Below, piece by piece: positions 8,074 to 20,013 of a DNA stretch of 64,000 bases. The notes under the pieces are model-generated. The model saw only the letters and a list, made by a program, of their open reading frames with translations. It did not search any database and had not been told where the DNA came from. Source of the stretch: Desulfobulbus sp. GTDB taxonomy: Bacteria > Desulfobacterota > Desulfobulbia > Desulfobulbales > Desulfobulbaceae. How positions within the stretch are numbered: position 1 is the stretch's first letter; each line of letters begins with the position of its first letter. Both the position numbers and the translations under genes were made by a program. Where the stretch lies: NCBI GenBank assembly GCA_031280615.1, contig JAITGO010000010.1, forward strand, positions 124,001 through 188,000, in the 5' to 3' direction.

Positions 8074-8217
8074 ACGCACGTACATGCCACGCCTTCCCGC
8101 GGATCTCGGGCCGGCTGGCGGATCTCGCGGAGAAACAGGGAATCTCCAGATCGATTATGTTTCGGTCCGGGGAGTTGCACGCCTCGGACGCACAATTCCA
8201 ATCACCTGGAGGTTGCA

Positions 8218-10254
8218 ATGAGGAACACGAAACTTTTTCTCCTGGCGCCATTGTCACTGGCAGCGGCGCAGTCGTCGCTGGCCTGGGCCGCCGACAACCA
8301 GCCGACCGTCATGGACGAGGTGGTGGTCACCGCGACCAAGACCGAGGAGACCCGCAGGGCGATCGTCAACAGCGTGGTGGTCAAGGACGCCTACGATATC
8401 GAGGAGGCGCCGGCGACCTCGTTGGGCGAACTGCTGGCCAACGAGCCGGGCATCGACTGGCGGACCCGCGGCAATTACGGCGGTGCCGCCGAGGAAATCC
8501 ACCTGCGCGGCATGGGCGGCGATGGCACCCTGGTGCTCATGGACGGAGTGGTGCTCAATTCTCCGTCGCTCGGTTCGGCGGATGTGAGCCAGATCCCCCT
8601 AAACAGCATCGAGCGGGTGGAGGTGGTCAAGGGACCGGGCTCCCTGCTGTACGGTTCCGGCGCCATGGGCGGCACGGTGAACGTCATCGGCAAAGAGCCC
8701 AAGCGGGAGGGATTTGCCGCCAAGGTCGAGGCCGGGTACGGCACCGAGCAGACCTACCATCTCGCGGCGGAAAACGGCGGCTTCGTCATCGGCGACTTCG
8801 GCTATTACCTGACCCTCAACCGCAAGGAAACCGACGGATTCCGCGACAACAGCGACCTGACCCACAACGATGCCACCGTCAAGCTGCTGCTCGACAAGGG
8901 CAAGCAATTCCAGGGCAGCCTGGATGCGGGCGTAGTTGATCGCGACTACGGCCTGCCCGGTCCGCAGCCGCCTGCCGGCACGGTCCCGTATCTGCCGTTT
9001 TACAACGGCGATTCCGCGACCTTGCTCGATTGGAGCGAGGACACCAACAGCCACGCGGCCCTGACCTTCAAGGGGCAGGGCGCCGAGTGGCTCGACTGGC
9101 GGGTCAAGGGCGACTGGGTGAACCTGGACGCCACTACCCTCAGCCGCTTCAGCTTCAACGGCGGCGGCAGCAAGACCGATGTCACCAATACCGTCAAGGG
9201 ACTGGAAAGCAACCTCGATTTCCACGCCTTTTCCCGCCGGATAGGCTTGCTGGTGGGCAGTGAGTACCGCAATTACGACTACGACAACGAGATGTATACC
9301 CTCGACACCGCCGGCCGGGAGATGGCCGACAGCCTGCAGGCAGGGGAGCACCGGGTCTTCACCAACGGCACTTTTGCCGAGTTGAGCCTCAAGCCCGTGG
9401 AATTGCTGAAGCTGGTGGGCGGCTACCGTTACGAAACCCATTCCCTGTTCGGCCACGAGGACGTCGCCCGCTACGGCTTGGTGCTGACGCCCCTGGCGGA
9501 CACGGCCATCAAATTCAACCGGGGCCAGCATTTCAAGGCCCCGACCATGAACGATTTATTCTGGCCCGACGACTTGTCCACCAAGGGCAATCCCAACCTC
9601 AAGCCGGAAACCGGCTGGCACACCGACGTGACCGTGGAGCAGGGCGGGTTGCTGGACGGGAAGCTGTTCGCCTCGGTCTCCTGGTTTGAGTGGGATATCG
9701 ACGACAAGATCAGCTGGGCCGAGGATCCGAACCAGCCCAACCCCTTCGGTGGGAATTACTGGACGCCGTCCAATGTCGACACCTATCGGGCCGACGGCTG
9801 GGAGTTCAGTGCCAGGGTCGGTCCTTTTTACAGTGTGTTGGCCGATTTCGCCCTGACCCTGATCGATGCCGAAGAAAAAAAGAACCACGGGGCCACCAGG
9901 CCGGCCGTCTACGTCCCGGATACCCAGATCAAGGCCCAATTGAGCCATGCCAGTAATTTCGGGCTGACCTCCACCGTGACCGCCCGCTACACCAATTCCC
10001 GGCCCGGCTACTACCAAAACGACGCCAGCCGTGACGCAGCCATCGAGTTGGATTCCTACTGGACCGTGGACGTCAAGCTCCAGCAGATCCTGGCCACCCA
10101 CTGGACCGTGACCCTGTTGGCGTCCAACCTGCTGGACGAGGAGTATGACACCTATCTCGCCGGATTTTTCGACCAAAGAACCGGCGTCAACACCCAGCAA
10201 CCCTATCCCGGGGCCGGCCGGAGCCTGTTCGTCTCCCTGGCCTACACCTGGTAG
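8218..10254 (+). CDS. btuB: TonB-dependent outer-membrane receptor, probable cobalamin transporter (BtuB)
   Basis: 678 residues with a signal peptide (MRNTKLFLLAPLSLAAAQSSLAWA), a TonB box (DEVVVTATK, about residues 33-41), a plug domain with LRGMGGDGTLVLMDGV and IERVEVVKGPGSLLYGSGAMGG, and a 22-strand barrel ending in an aromatic residue (AYTW). The substrate call rests on the two cobalamin riboswitches in its leader. ATG 8218 is preceded by CTGGAGG; the frame is open upstream through the riboswitch, but that part is not coding. tonB follows 52 bases later. Confidence 0.9.
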   Translation: MRNTKLFLLAPLSLAAAQSSLAWAADNQPTVMDEVVVTATKTEETRRAIVNSVVVKDAYDIEEAPATSLGELLANEPGIDWRTRGNYGGAAEEIHLRGMGGDGTLVLMDGVVLNSPSLGSADVSQIPLNSIERVEVVKGPGSLLYGSGAMGGTVNVIGKEPKREGFAAKVEAGYGTEQTYHLAAENGGFVIGDFGYYLTLNRKETDGFRDNSDLTHNDATVKLLLDKGKQFQGSLDAGVVDRDYGLPGPQPPAGTVPYLPFYNGDSATLLDWSEDTNSHAALTFKGQGAEWLDWRVKGDWVNLDATTLSRFSFNGGGSKTDVTNTVKGLESNLDFHAFSRRIGLLVGSEYRNYDYDNEMYTLDTAGREMADSLQAGEHRVFTNGTFAELSLKPVELLKLVGGYRYETHSLFGHEDVARYGLVLTPLADTAIKFNRGQHFKAPTMNDLFWPDDLSTKGNPNLKPETGWHTDVTVEQGGLLDGKLFASVSWFEWDIDDKISWAEDPNQPNPFGGNYWTPSNVDTYRADGWEFSARVGPFYSVLADFALTLIDAEEKKNHGATRPAVYVPDTQIKAQLSHASNFGLTSTVTARYTNSRPGYYQNDASRDAAIELDSYWTVDVKLQQILATHWTVTLLASNLLDEEYDTYLAGFFDQRTGVNTQQPYPGAGRSLFVSLAYTW

Positions 10255-10306
10255 AACGGCGGCGCATCGGCCTGTCGACAAGAACGCACGGCAACGGAGG
10301 GCGGAC

Positions 10307-11104
10307 ATGGAGCATATTCTGGCGGAACGGGAAATCGCGACGATGGCGGCGGCCCGGGAAGAGGCGCAGCCGGTACCGACTGGAGGACGACGGCCGGCGG
10401 GTTGGCGGCTGTCCCTGGCAGGGGCGCTGGCTATCCACGTTGGTCTGTTCGTGCTGCTCCAGGCCACGCCGGGTCCGTCCCGACCGCCGGCATTGTTTTC
10501 GGCCGAGGTGGTGGAGGTAGCCCTGCTTGCCGAGGCCCCGAGCGCCGACCCGCCGGCTGCCGCTCCTGCGACGGCGGCCAAGGCTCCAAAGCCGCGGGAA
10601 ACCGCTCCACGGCCGGCCGCGCCCACCCATCGCCAGCGGCCGGCAATGCCGTCCCCGGAGTCGGCGCGGCCAACGCAGCCGACCCCGTCCTCCGCTCCGG
10701 CCCCGGCCGAAACCGCCACTGTCGCCCCCTCGGAGGCAGTGGCGGCTGCCAAAACGCCGGCCACGGCTTCGGCCGGCAATGGCGGTGGCGCGACCACGTC
10801 GCCGGCAACATCCGGAGCCGCGACCGCCGAGGTACCGGCCAAGCCGCGCTACCGCGACAATCCGCCGCCGCCCTATCCGGAGCCCGCCCGGCGGCTTCGC
10901 CTGGAAGGCACGGTGGTGTTGGAAGCCCAGGTCAACGGCGGCGGCACGGTCAACGATCTAGCCGTGCACGCCTCCAGCGGCCATCAACTGCTGGACGCCG
11001 CCGCTTTGCGGGCGGTCCGGAACTGGCTGTTCGAGCCGGGAAGGCGGGGCGGCATGCCGGTGGCCACCACGGTGCTGGTCCCGGTGCGGTTCGCCCTGCG
11101 CTAG
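10307..11104 (+). CDS. tonB: TonB energy-transducing protein
   Basis: 265 residues. One N-terminal membrane anchor (about residues 32-48, LSLAGALAIHVGLFVLLQA) is followed by a long Ala/Pro-rich periplasmic linker and a TonB C-terminal domain (about residues 183-265) with YPEPARRLRLEGTVVLEAQV and GHQLLDAAALRAVRNWLFEP. It passes proton-motive energy to the TonB box of the upstream receptor. GGAGG sits just ahead of ATG 10307. No exbB or exbD is in the window. Likely cotranscribed with btuB and so also under cobalamin control. It ends 12 bases from the convergent UPF0280 gene. Confidence 0.92.
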   Translation: MEHILAEREIATMAAAREEAQPVPTGGRRPAGWRLSLAGALAIHVGLFVLLQATPGPSRPPALFSAEVVEVALLAEAPSADPPAAAPATAAKAPKPRETAPRPAAPTHRQRPAMPSPESARPTQPTPSSAPAPAETATVAPSEAVAAAKTPATASAGNGGGATTSPATSGAATAEVPAKPRYRDNPPPPYPEPARRLRLEGTVVLEAQVNGGGTVNDLAVHASSGHQLLDAAALRAVRNWLFEPGRRGGMPVATTVLVPVRFALR

Positions 11105-11116
11105 GTGAAGCTCTGG

Positions 11117-11854
11117 CTATCCTTGGAAATCGGAACGGAGATCGCGGGTGATTTTGCGGCTGGCTTCGGCGTCCTGATTGCGGACCAACTCCGGCAGACG
11201 GCCCCAGAGGCCGATTTTGCCGTCCTTGACCGCCAGGATGCCGTCGATGCCGGCAATGGCGCCGACCCGGTCGAGCACCGGGGTTAAGTCGCGCTCCTTG
11301 GTGATCAGGTTGCAGACCAGGGTGACGGCGGCATCGGCCAGCGCCGCATCTTTGGCCGCCACGGTGGCCAGGTCGCACCGGCCGAAACTTAAGGAATGCC
11401 CCATCTTGGAGGAGGAGGAGCACAGGGCCAGGGGCAGGTCCGCCGGATCGAGGCGCAGGGCCAGCTTACCGGCGATGGCATTGTCGCCGGCGTACAGGCC
11501 GATGGTGACCTCGCGGTCGGAATGGACGAAGATGTCTCCGCCGTTTTCGACGATGGCCTCGCTGCACCCGGCGGCCATGGCGGCCTCGACTCCCAGCTGC
11601 GCCAGGGTGCCGGCCACGGCGGCCATGGGGCCGAGCCCGGTCAGTTCGCTGGCAGCGGCCATGCGGAGGGCCGCCTCGGGCGGATCGTCCAGCAAGGCGA
11701 CCGGCACCAGGGCGGTGAGGAATTCGGGGTGGCGGCCGATATAGCGTTCCAGCTTGCGCCGTTCCTCGACCACGGTCCGAGTCACCAGGTCAAAGGCCTC
11801 GCAGGCCACCCGTAAATTGGTTTCCTTCCAGGCAAAAGAGCGGTAGACGCGCAT
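11117..11854 (-). CDS. UPF0280 family (ApbE-like) protein of the homocysteine cassette
   Basis: 245 residues with the UPF0280/COG2122 features: VENGGDIFV, then SSSSKMGHSLSFGRCDLATVAAKDAALADAAVT, which resembles the flavin-transferase ApbE fold (NxGGDI, and D/T-rich C-terminal loop). The biochemical role is not settled. It follows the NIL-ferredoxin and DUF39 genes on the same strand. In methanogens and many anaerobes the three families occur together and have been tied to homocysteine synthesis from aspartate semialdehyde and sulfide. Last gene of that operon. Confidence 0.85.
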   Translation of the reverse strand: MRVYRSFAWKETNLRVACEAFDLVTRTVVEERRKLERYIGRHPEFLTALVPVALLDDPPEAALRMAAASELTGLGPMAAVAGTLAQLGVEAAMAAGCSEAIVENGGDIFVHSDREVTIGLYAGDNAIAGKLALRLDPADLPLALCSSSSKMGHSLSFGRCDLATVAAKDAALADAAVTLVCNLITKERDLTPVLDRVGAIAGIDGILAVKDGKIGLWGRLPELVRNQDAEASRKITRDLRSDFQG

Positions 11855-11882
11855 CGGTGGCGGCTAGGCGGCCCGGTTTCCC

Positions 11883-12293
11883 TCAGAAGGTCGAGGAGCA
11901 AGCGCCGAAGGGGCAGGCGGCGATGCAGGCCAGACACTCGACGCAACTCTCCTCGTTGAAGGTCACGGTCCGGGTGGGCCGGTCGATGATCGATAGGGCC
12001 GCGGTCGGGCAGTGGACCACGCAGGCGCCGCAGTGGACGCACCGGCTCTCGTCCCAGTGCACGCCCTTGTTGCCGGCGTGGATGACCACGTCGAAGGTGG
12101 TGAGATAGGCAAAGGCCCGGTTGATGTTCTCCTGGGTGCCGGTCACCTCCAGGCTCAGATACCCTTCCTCTTCCGGCGTTACCTTGGCCCGGAAGATATT
12201 GACGATCAGATCGTAGTCCTTGACCAGCTGGTAGACGATCGGCTTCTCGGTCTCGCTCTTGGGAAAATAGAGATAGATTTTCTTGGTGATCAT
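11883..12293 (-). CDS. NIL-domain ferredoxin of the homocysteine cassette
   Basis: 136 residues: an N-terminal NIL domain (about residues 5-76, a ligand-binding fold first seen in methionine ABC ATPases) and two [4Fe-4S] motifs, CVHCGACVVHCP and CVECLACIAACP. It is thought to feed electrons to the DUF39 enzyme in sulfide-dependent homocysteine formation, and the NIL domain may sense a sulfur amino acid. Its ATG overlaps the DUF39 stop (ATGA), so the two are coupled. UPF0280 follows after 28 bases. Confidence 0.92.
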   Translation of the reverse strand: MITKKIYLYFPKSETEKPIVYQLVKDYDLIVNIFRAKVTPEEEGYLSLEVTGTQENINRAFAYLTTFDVVIHAGNKGVHWDESRCVHCGACVVHCPTAALSIIDRPTRTVTFNEESCVECLACIAACPFGACSSTF

Positions 12294-13483
12294 CTGACCG
12301 GTCCCGTGATGTTCATGGATTGCATGCCCTGGTTGAGCGGCAGGCGCTGGCTGGGCTCGGCCAGCAGGAATTTGCCGTCCTGGATCTCGCTCTTGAGCAG
12401 GTTGCAGATTTTGAGCGCCTTGTTGTAGGAGGAAAGCGAGGTCACCGGTATTTTCTTGCCCATCAGCTCGACTTCGCCCGAGCGCAATTCCTCGTAGGAG
12501 AACCGCCCCAGGACCTTGCCGGTTTTTTCCGGATAATCCGCCGAATAGTCGATGACGCAGGCGGAGATGTCGCGGTCGCGCACCGTGGTCCGCTTGAGGA
12601 CCTGCGGGTTGAGGATGGGAATGGGGATGCCCACTCCCAGCGCCAGCGACACGCCGTAGCCCTTGAAGCTGGCGCCGCGGACGAACTCGGGCAGCATCTC
12701 CTTCATGTTGCCGGTCAGGGCAAGGGTGCCGGCGCCCTCCACCGGCACGTCGTTTTCACCGCGCTCGACCAGCGAGCAGTGCTGGGTGCCCTCGGCATAG
12801 ACATGGCCCCGCGCCCCGGCCAGCCACACGCTGGTGCCGACGCCGATGGTCTCGTACAGGGGATCGTTCAGCAGCGGCGCCAACTGGCCGGCCGAGCAAT
12901 AGGTCATGTTGCGCATCTTGGCCCGGAGAATGCCCAGGTAGGTATAGATGCGCTTATCCGAGACATTGACCGCCACGTTGTAGTTCTGGTAGCAGTTGCG
13001 CGGGTTGACCATGATCGCCTGGTTGAGGTCGTTGATGTCGAATAGGGTGCGGACCTCGCGGCGGGGGTAGTCGTCGGTGCCGTAGGAGAGGCCGAAGAGC
13101 TGCAGTTTCTTGCCGGCCACCAGTTCCTCGATCACGTGGCCGCCGCCGTAGCGGAACTCGCCGGGAGGGTACATGTTGGCCGGATCGTTGTGGCGCAGCT
13201 GGGTCGCGCCGAGATAGACATCGACCGCGGCGATGCCGCAATAGGCGGCCACATCGTTGATCCAGGCCTCGGAGATGCGCATCTTGGGCTTGCTGTGGCC
13301 GAAGTTGAGGAAGCAGCCCGAGGAGCACATCGGGCCGAAGGTGGCGGTGGTGACCACGTCCACCTCCTTGGCCGCGGCTTCCAAGCCCCGTTTGTCGACA
13401 TAGTCGATCACCTCTTCGGCGGTCAGAACCACGGCCTTGCCGGAGGCTATTTTTTCGTTGATTTCCGCATAGGTCTTGCTCAT
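12290..13483 (-). CDS. DUF39 homocysteine biosynthesis protein
   Basis: 397 residues, DUF39/COG1900. Reported in methanogens (MA1821-type proteins) as needed for converting aspartate semialdehyde and sulfide to homocysteine, together with the NIL-ferredoxin. Signature stretches include VVTTATFGPMCSSGCFLNFGH near residues 45-65, with conserved Cys, and GGGHVIEELVAGK. I start at ATG 13483 (MSKTYAEINEKIASGKAVVL), the usual family start; 29 more codons are open upstream. It is the first gene of a three-gene minus-strand operon with a promoter at 13532-13560. Confidence 0.9.
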   Translation of the reverse strand: MSKTYAEINEKIASGKAVVLTAEEVIDYVDKRGLEAAAKEVDVVTTATFGPMCSSGCFLNFGHSKPKMRISEAWINDVAAYCGIAAVDVYLGATQLRHNDPANMYPPGEFRYGGGHVIEELVAGKKLQLFGLSYGTDDYPRREVRTLFDINDLNQAIMVNPRNCYQNYNVAVNVSDKRIYTYLGILRAKMRNMTYCSAGQLAPLLNDPLYETIGVGTSVWLAGARGHVYAEGTQHCSLVERGENDVPVEGAGTLALTGNMKEMLPEFVRGASFKGYGVSLALGVGIPIPILNPQVLKRTTVRDRDISACVIDYSADYPEKTGKVLGRFSYEELRSGEVELMGKKIPVTSLSSYNKALKICNLLKSEIQDGKFLLAEPSQRLPLNQGMQSMNITGPVR

Positions 13484-13531
13484 GGGACATTCTCGCAAAT
13501 AAGGGCTCTTTAGATTCGCCGGAAAGTGCCT

Positions 13532-13560
13532 ACTATAGGATAAATGGAGCAAAACGGCAA
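13532..13560 (-). promoter_or_regulatory. Sigma-70 type promoter of the homocysteine operon
   Basis: On the minus strand, TTGCCG (13560-13555) and TATAGT (13537-13532) are separated by exactly 17 bases. This leaves a leader of about 40 bases before the DUF39 ATG at 13483, too short for a SAM-class riboswitch. Confidence 0.6.
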
Positions 13561-13697
13561 GTTGCCGCAACGGGGGACGACGAAAAACCCCGGCCCCGGT
13601 GCTTTGCGGCCCGGCCGGCCGCCTTCCTGCTTGTGCTGAGCCGGATGAATCGTGTAAGGAGAATCATTCCCCATTATTTCTTCAGGAGGCATGCGTT

Positions 13698-16370
<2,673 letters not shown>

Positions 16371-16439
16371 GCGCTCCGGCAGCCGTCCCGCCCTCTGCCG
16401 CCTGTAGCCGAGTTGATTGATCGAGCCCTTTGCCGCGCG

Positions 16440-17528
16440 ATGGATACCTTATCTTTGCTGATCGCCTTCTTGGGTGTGGCCGTGGTTGCCTTCCCGTCCG
16501 TCCTGGGGGCGGCCGAGTCGATTCCCGGCCGGCTGCCGCCCGAGAGGACGCCCCAGTTCGTCGGCATCGGTTTTGACGACAACTATTCGCCGGCCGGAGT
16601 GGACTGGGTGGTCGATACCCTGATGGAGCTGCGCAACCCGCCGGGCACGGGCAATGCCGCCACCTTTGACGGCGCCCCGGTGCGGGCTACCTTTTTCAAC
16701 AACACCGACAATGGCCGGCCGGCCCGGCCCGGCAACGAGTTGGGGCGCAGTTACGTCCGGGCCGCGGCCAACGGCCACGAAATCGGCGCGCATACCCGGC
16801 GCCACGACACCTCGGCGGCCACCTCGCCCGCCCGGTGGCGGGAGGAGATCGGCGGTTGCCGGCAAGACTTGGCTGCCCTCGGCCTGCCGTCGGGGTCGAT
16901 CGCCGGCTTCCGCGCCCCCTTCCTGCTCACCAATCGCGCCGCCTTCGCCACCCTGCGCGAGCTCCGTTTTGCTTACGACTGCTCCCTTGAGCACGGATTT
17001 GCGGATCGTTCCGACGGCACGGACCTGCGCTGGCCCTATCCGCTGGATCACGGCAGCCCGGACGATCCCCGGATCGGGCCGCAGCCCGGCCTGTGGGAGA
17101 TGCCGGTCTACGCCCTGACCGTGCCGCCCCGGCTCCGCGCCGCCGTCCAGGCCCGGCTGCGGGATTTCGACGTCAACAGCGGCAAGATCACCGGCATGGA
17201 CTGGAACATGGTGGTCGAACCCAAGCTGGGCGGCGCCGGCTTCACCGCCGAGGAATACCTCGAAACCTTGAAATACAGCCTGGACCAGCGGCTACGCGGC
17301 AACCGGGCACCGCTCCTGTTCGGCGCGCACTCGCAGTTTTACGCGGGGCAGGGCGCGGACGCCGGCATCTCCCCGCCCAACATCACCCTGCCTTCGATGC
17401 GCCGGGCACTGGCGCAGTTCATCGCCTATGCGCTGACCAAGCCCGAGGTCCGGATCGTGCCGTACCGCAGCATCCTGGCCTGGAGCCGCCACCCGGTGCC
17501 GCTCGGTCCGCCGCCGGCCGCACGATGA
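16440..17528 (+). CDS. Exported polysaccharide deacetylase-like protein
   Basis: 362 residues with an N-terminal signal peptide (MDTLSLLIAFLGVAVVAFPS, cut near VLGAAES). The NodB-like domain shows GFDDN (catalytic Asp and metal Asp), HEIGAHTRRHDT (the metal-binding HxxxH pair within HEIGAHTxxH) and GFRAPFL. These are the carbohydrate esterase 4 motifs, so it probably removes acetyl groups from a cell-surface or chitin-like sugar polymer. The family also contains inactive members. ATG 16440 is chosen for the signal peptide; a TTG 27 bases upstream is also in frame. No operon partner is evident. Confidence 0.78.
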   Translation: MDTLSLLIAFLGVAVVAFPSVLGAAESIPGRLPPERTPQFVGIGFDDNYSPAGVDWVVDTLMELRNPPGTGNAATFDGAPVRATFFNNTDNGRPARPGNELGRSYVRAAANGHEIGAHTRRHDTSAATSPARWREEIGGCRQDLAALGLPSGSIAGFRAPFLLTNRAAFATLRELRFAYDCSLEHGFADRSDGTDLRWPYPLDHGSPDDPRIGPQPGLWEMPVYALTVPPRLRAAVQARLRDFDVNSGKITGMDWNMVVEPKLGGAGFTAEEYLETLKYSLDQRLRGNRAPLLFGAHSQFYAGQGADAGISPPNITLPSMRRALAQFIAYALTKPEVRIVPYRSILAWSRHPVPLGPPPAAR

Positions 17529-17618
17529 CCGCGCCGTCGCGCCGGGCCTGACCCGCAAGCCGAGCAGGCACCCCCAGGCCCGAGTTCGCCAACCCCTTTC
17601 GCAAGAAGTGCATCCAAC

Positions 17619-19133
17619 ATGCCCGCCATCGTCCTTGCCACCGTCAACGCCCGTTACATCCACGCCAACCTGGGATTGCGCTGGCTGTTCGCCAACCTGG
17701 AAGAGCTGCAGGCCCAGGCGACCATCCAGGAATACTGCCTCACCGACCGGCCCGGCGACATCGCCGAGGCCATCCTGGCCGTAGGGCCGGCCATCGTCGG
17801 CATTGGTGTCTATATCTGGAATGCGGCCGAGGTGCGACGCCTGGTGGGCGTGCTCAAGCGAGTGGAGCCTGCGACCACCGTGGTGCTCGGCGGACCGGAG
17901 GTCAGCCATCTGCCCTTGCGGGTGGACTTGCGCGAGGCCGATTACCTGCTCCAGGGGGAAGGGGAGCACAGCTTCCGCGAGCTCTGCCGGAGCCTGCTGG
18001 CCGGCCGGCCGCCGGCGGAGCGGATCGTTCCCGCCGCTTCGGTCGAGACCGATACCCTCAAGCCGCCCTACCGGTTCTACACCGACCAAGACCTGGCCCA
18101 TCGCCTGGTCTATGTGGAGGCGTCCCGCGGCTGTCCCTTTGCCTGCGAGTTCTGTCTTTCTTCTATCGACCGGCGGGTTCGGCCCTTTCCGGCCGATGCC
18201 TTCCTGGCGGAGCTGGAGGGGCTTTGGGCGCGGGGGGCGCGGACCTTTAAGTTCGTGGACCGCACCTTCAACGCCAACCCGGCCACCGCCGCCCGGATCC
18301 TCGATTTTTTCCTCGCCAAGGAGCCGCCTTTTCATGCCCACTTCGAGGCGATCCCCGACCATTTCCCGGACAGCCTCAAGGAGCGGCTCGCCCGTTTTCC
18401 GGCCGGCACCCTGCAGCTCGAGGTCGGCATCCAGACCCTGGATGCGCGGACTGCGGCCAACATCAACCGCCGGCTCGACATGGACCGCATCCGCGCAAAT
18501 CTGGCCTTCCTGGAGCAGCGGACCGGCGCCCATCTCCACCTCGACCTGATCGTCGGCCTGCCCGGCGAGTCCCTCGAACGGTTCGGCCAACACCTCGACG
18601 CCCTGGTGGCGCTCACCTCCGGCGAGATCCAGATCGGCATCCTCAAGAAACTCTCCGGCACCGCCATCGACCGGCACGATCGGGAGCACGGCATGGTGTA
18701 TGCCGCCGATCCGCCCTATGAAATTCTGCAAAACGATTTGATCGCCTTTGGTGAAATGCAGGAAATGAAGCGGCTGGCCCGGTTCTGGGATTTGGTCTAC
18801 AACAGCGGCAACTGCAAGCGCACCGCCCCGCTGCTGTGGCCGGACGGCGGCGTGTTCCGGGGCTTTCGCGCCTTCTGCGCCTGGCTCCATGCCCGGACCC
18901 GCGCCACCTGGCAGATCGGCCTGCCGCGTCTGGCCGAGTTGCTGTTCGAGTATCTCACCGCCGAACTGAACCGAGACAAGGCCGAGGTGGCCGATGCCTT
19001 GGCCGCCGACATCCTGGGGATCAAGGGCCGGGTGCTGCCGCCCGCGGTCATGGCGCACGTCACCCGGCAGCCCGGCGAACGCCGCGACCTGGGCGACTCC
19101 CTCACTCGGCGCCAGAGCCGGCATCAACTGTAA
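17619..19133 (+). CDS. B12-binding-domain radical SAM protein (DUF4080 type)
   Basis: 504 residues. The N-terminal 150 residues form a cobalamin-binding Rossmann-like domain (VGIGVYIWNAAEVRRLV, VVLGGPEVSHLP) without the DxHxxG lower-ligand motif. The radical SAM core follows, with the cluster motif CPFACEFC at about residues 172-179. The C-terminal part matches DUF4080 proteins, which are uncharacterised. The opening IVLATVNARYIHANLGLRWL is typical of the group. Probably a methylase or rearrangement enzyme; the substrate is unknown. It ends 15 bases before the convergent acvB gene. Confidence 0.85.
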   Translation: MPAIVLATVNARYIHANLGLRWLFANLEELQAQATIQEYCLTDRPGDIAEAILAVGPAIVGIGVYIWNAAEVRRLVGVLKRVEPATTVVLGGPEVSHLPLRVDLREADYLLQGEGEHSFRELCRSLLAGRPPAERIVPAASVETDTLKPPYRFYTDQDLAHRLVYVEASRGCPFACEFCLSSIDRRVRPFPADAFLAELEGLWARGARTFKFVDRTFNANPATAARILDFFLAKEPPFHAHFEAIPDHFPDSLKERLARFPAGTLQLEVGIQTLDARTAANINRRLDMDRIRANLAFLEQRTGAHLHLDLIVGLPGESLERFGQHLDALVALTSGEIQIGILKKLSGTAIDRHDREHGMVYAADPPYEILQNDLIAFGEMQEMKRLARFWDLVYNSGNCKRTAPLLWPDGGVFRGFRAFCAWLHARTRATWQIGLPRLAELLFEYLTAELNRDKAEVADALAADILGIKGRVLPPAVMAHVTRQPGERRDLGDSLTRRQSRHQL

Positions 19134-19148
19134 AAAAAGAAGACCCGG

Positions 19149-19970
19149 TCAGCGGGCAGGCGGCTTTTGTTGTTGGGCGGCCTCCAGCCCCTTGAAAATG
19201 GCCTGGATGACCGGATCGTAGCGGTAGTTGTAGTGATGGCCGCCCGGCATGGCCAGGACGCTGAAGTTGCCGCCCTTCAGGGCCGGGCAGATGGCATCGG
19301 TTTCTTCGGTGCCGTACACGCACAGCACCGGCCCCTTGATGCGCGCCGCCTCGGGGAGCACCTCCAGGGCTCCGGGCCGCCGCTCGTCCTTCATCCAGTC
19401 CAAAACGTGGATCTCGACATTGACGAAGGTGCTCGGCCCGAGCAGGACGCAGTAATCGACCCGGGCGAGGAGATCGTCGGGCAGGCGGTTGACGAGAAAG
19501 GGCAGCCAGCAGGCCCCGAACGAAAAGCCGACCAGGAGCACCCGTTTTTTTTCCCAGGCCTGGAGGTAATGCCTGAGCACCGCGGCCAGGGCCTGCGAGA
19601 CCTCCGCGGGATCGCGCTCTTTCCAGAAATACTTGAGGCAGTCGAAGCCCACGGAGGCGATGCCCCGCTTCTGGAAGGCTTCGCCGAACGATTTGTCCAG
19701 GTCGGCCCAGCCGCCGTCGCCGGAAAGGATCACTGCCAGAACGTCGTTGCGGTCCGTCGTCGGCAGTTCGATCAGGGGCAGGTCGCCCACTTGCACCGCC
19801 TCCTGGCCGGTCCGCGGTCCGAGCTGCGGCCCGGCATGTCCCACCGTTGCCACCGCCAGCAGACTCCAAAACACCACTGTCGCCAGCCCCCAAGTTCCCG
19901 GCCGTCGCTGGAGACCGTCCCCGTCGTTGCGACTCAGCCGCTCCCCTCCGCATGTGTTCACACTGTGCAT
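19149..19970 (-). CDS. acvB: AcvB/VirJ family periplasmic hydrolase
   Basis: 273 residues with an alpha/beta-hydrolase (VirJ) domain: an N-terminal export signal (VVFWSLLAVATVGHA), LSGDGGWADLD (oxyanion region), GFSFGACWLPFL with the nucleophile Ser in GFSFG, and a late His in GGHHYNY. In Agrobacterium, AcvB is encoded next to the lysyl-PG synthase LpiA and splits lysyl-phosphatidylglycerol. The same pairing is seen here: mprF ends 43 bases upstream on the same strand. ATG 19970 is preceded by AGAGGAGG. Confidence 0.85.
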   Translation of the reverse strand: MHSVNTCGGERLSRNDGDGLQRRPGTWGLATVVFWSLLAVATVGHAGPQLGPRTGQEAVQVGDLPLIELPTTDRNDVLAVILSGDGGWADLDKSFGEAFQKRGIASVGFDCLKYFWKERDPAEVSQALAAVLRHYLQAWEKKRVLLVGFSFGACWLPFLVNRLPDDLLARVDYCVLLGPSTFVNVEIHVLDWMKDERRPGALEVLPEAARIKGPVLCVYGTEETDAICPALKGGNFSVLAMPGGHHYNYRYDPVIQAIFKGLEAAQQQKPPAR

Positions 19971-20013
19971 GGATGCGCACCTCCTCTGTTTCGGGTGCAA
20001 GCGCCGGCCCGGC

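Noticed and set aside
13484-13531. A SAM or other sulfur-responsive riboswitch ahead of the homocysteine operon.
   Set aside because: The leader from the predicted start site is only about 40 bases, too short, and shows none of the conserved cores.
17292-19127. A 611-codon minus-strand frame opposite the radical SAM gene.
   Set aside because: It is antisense to a gene with an intact CxxxCxxC cluster motif and B12 domain, and has no recognisable domain of its own.
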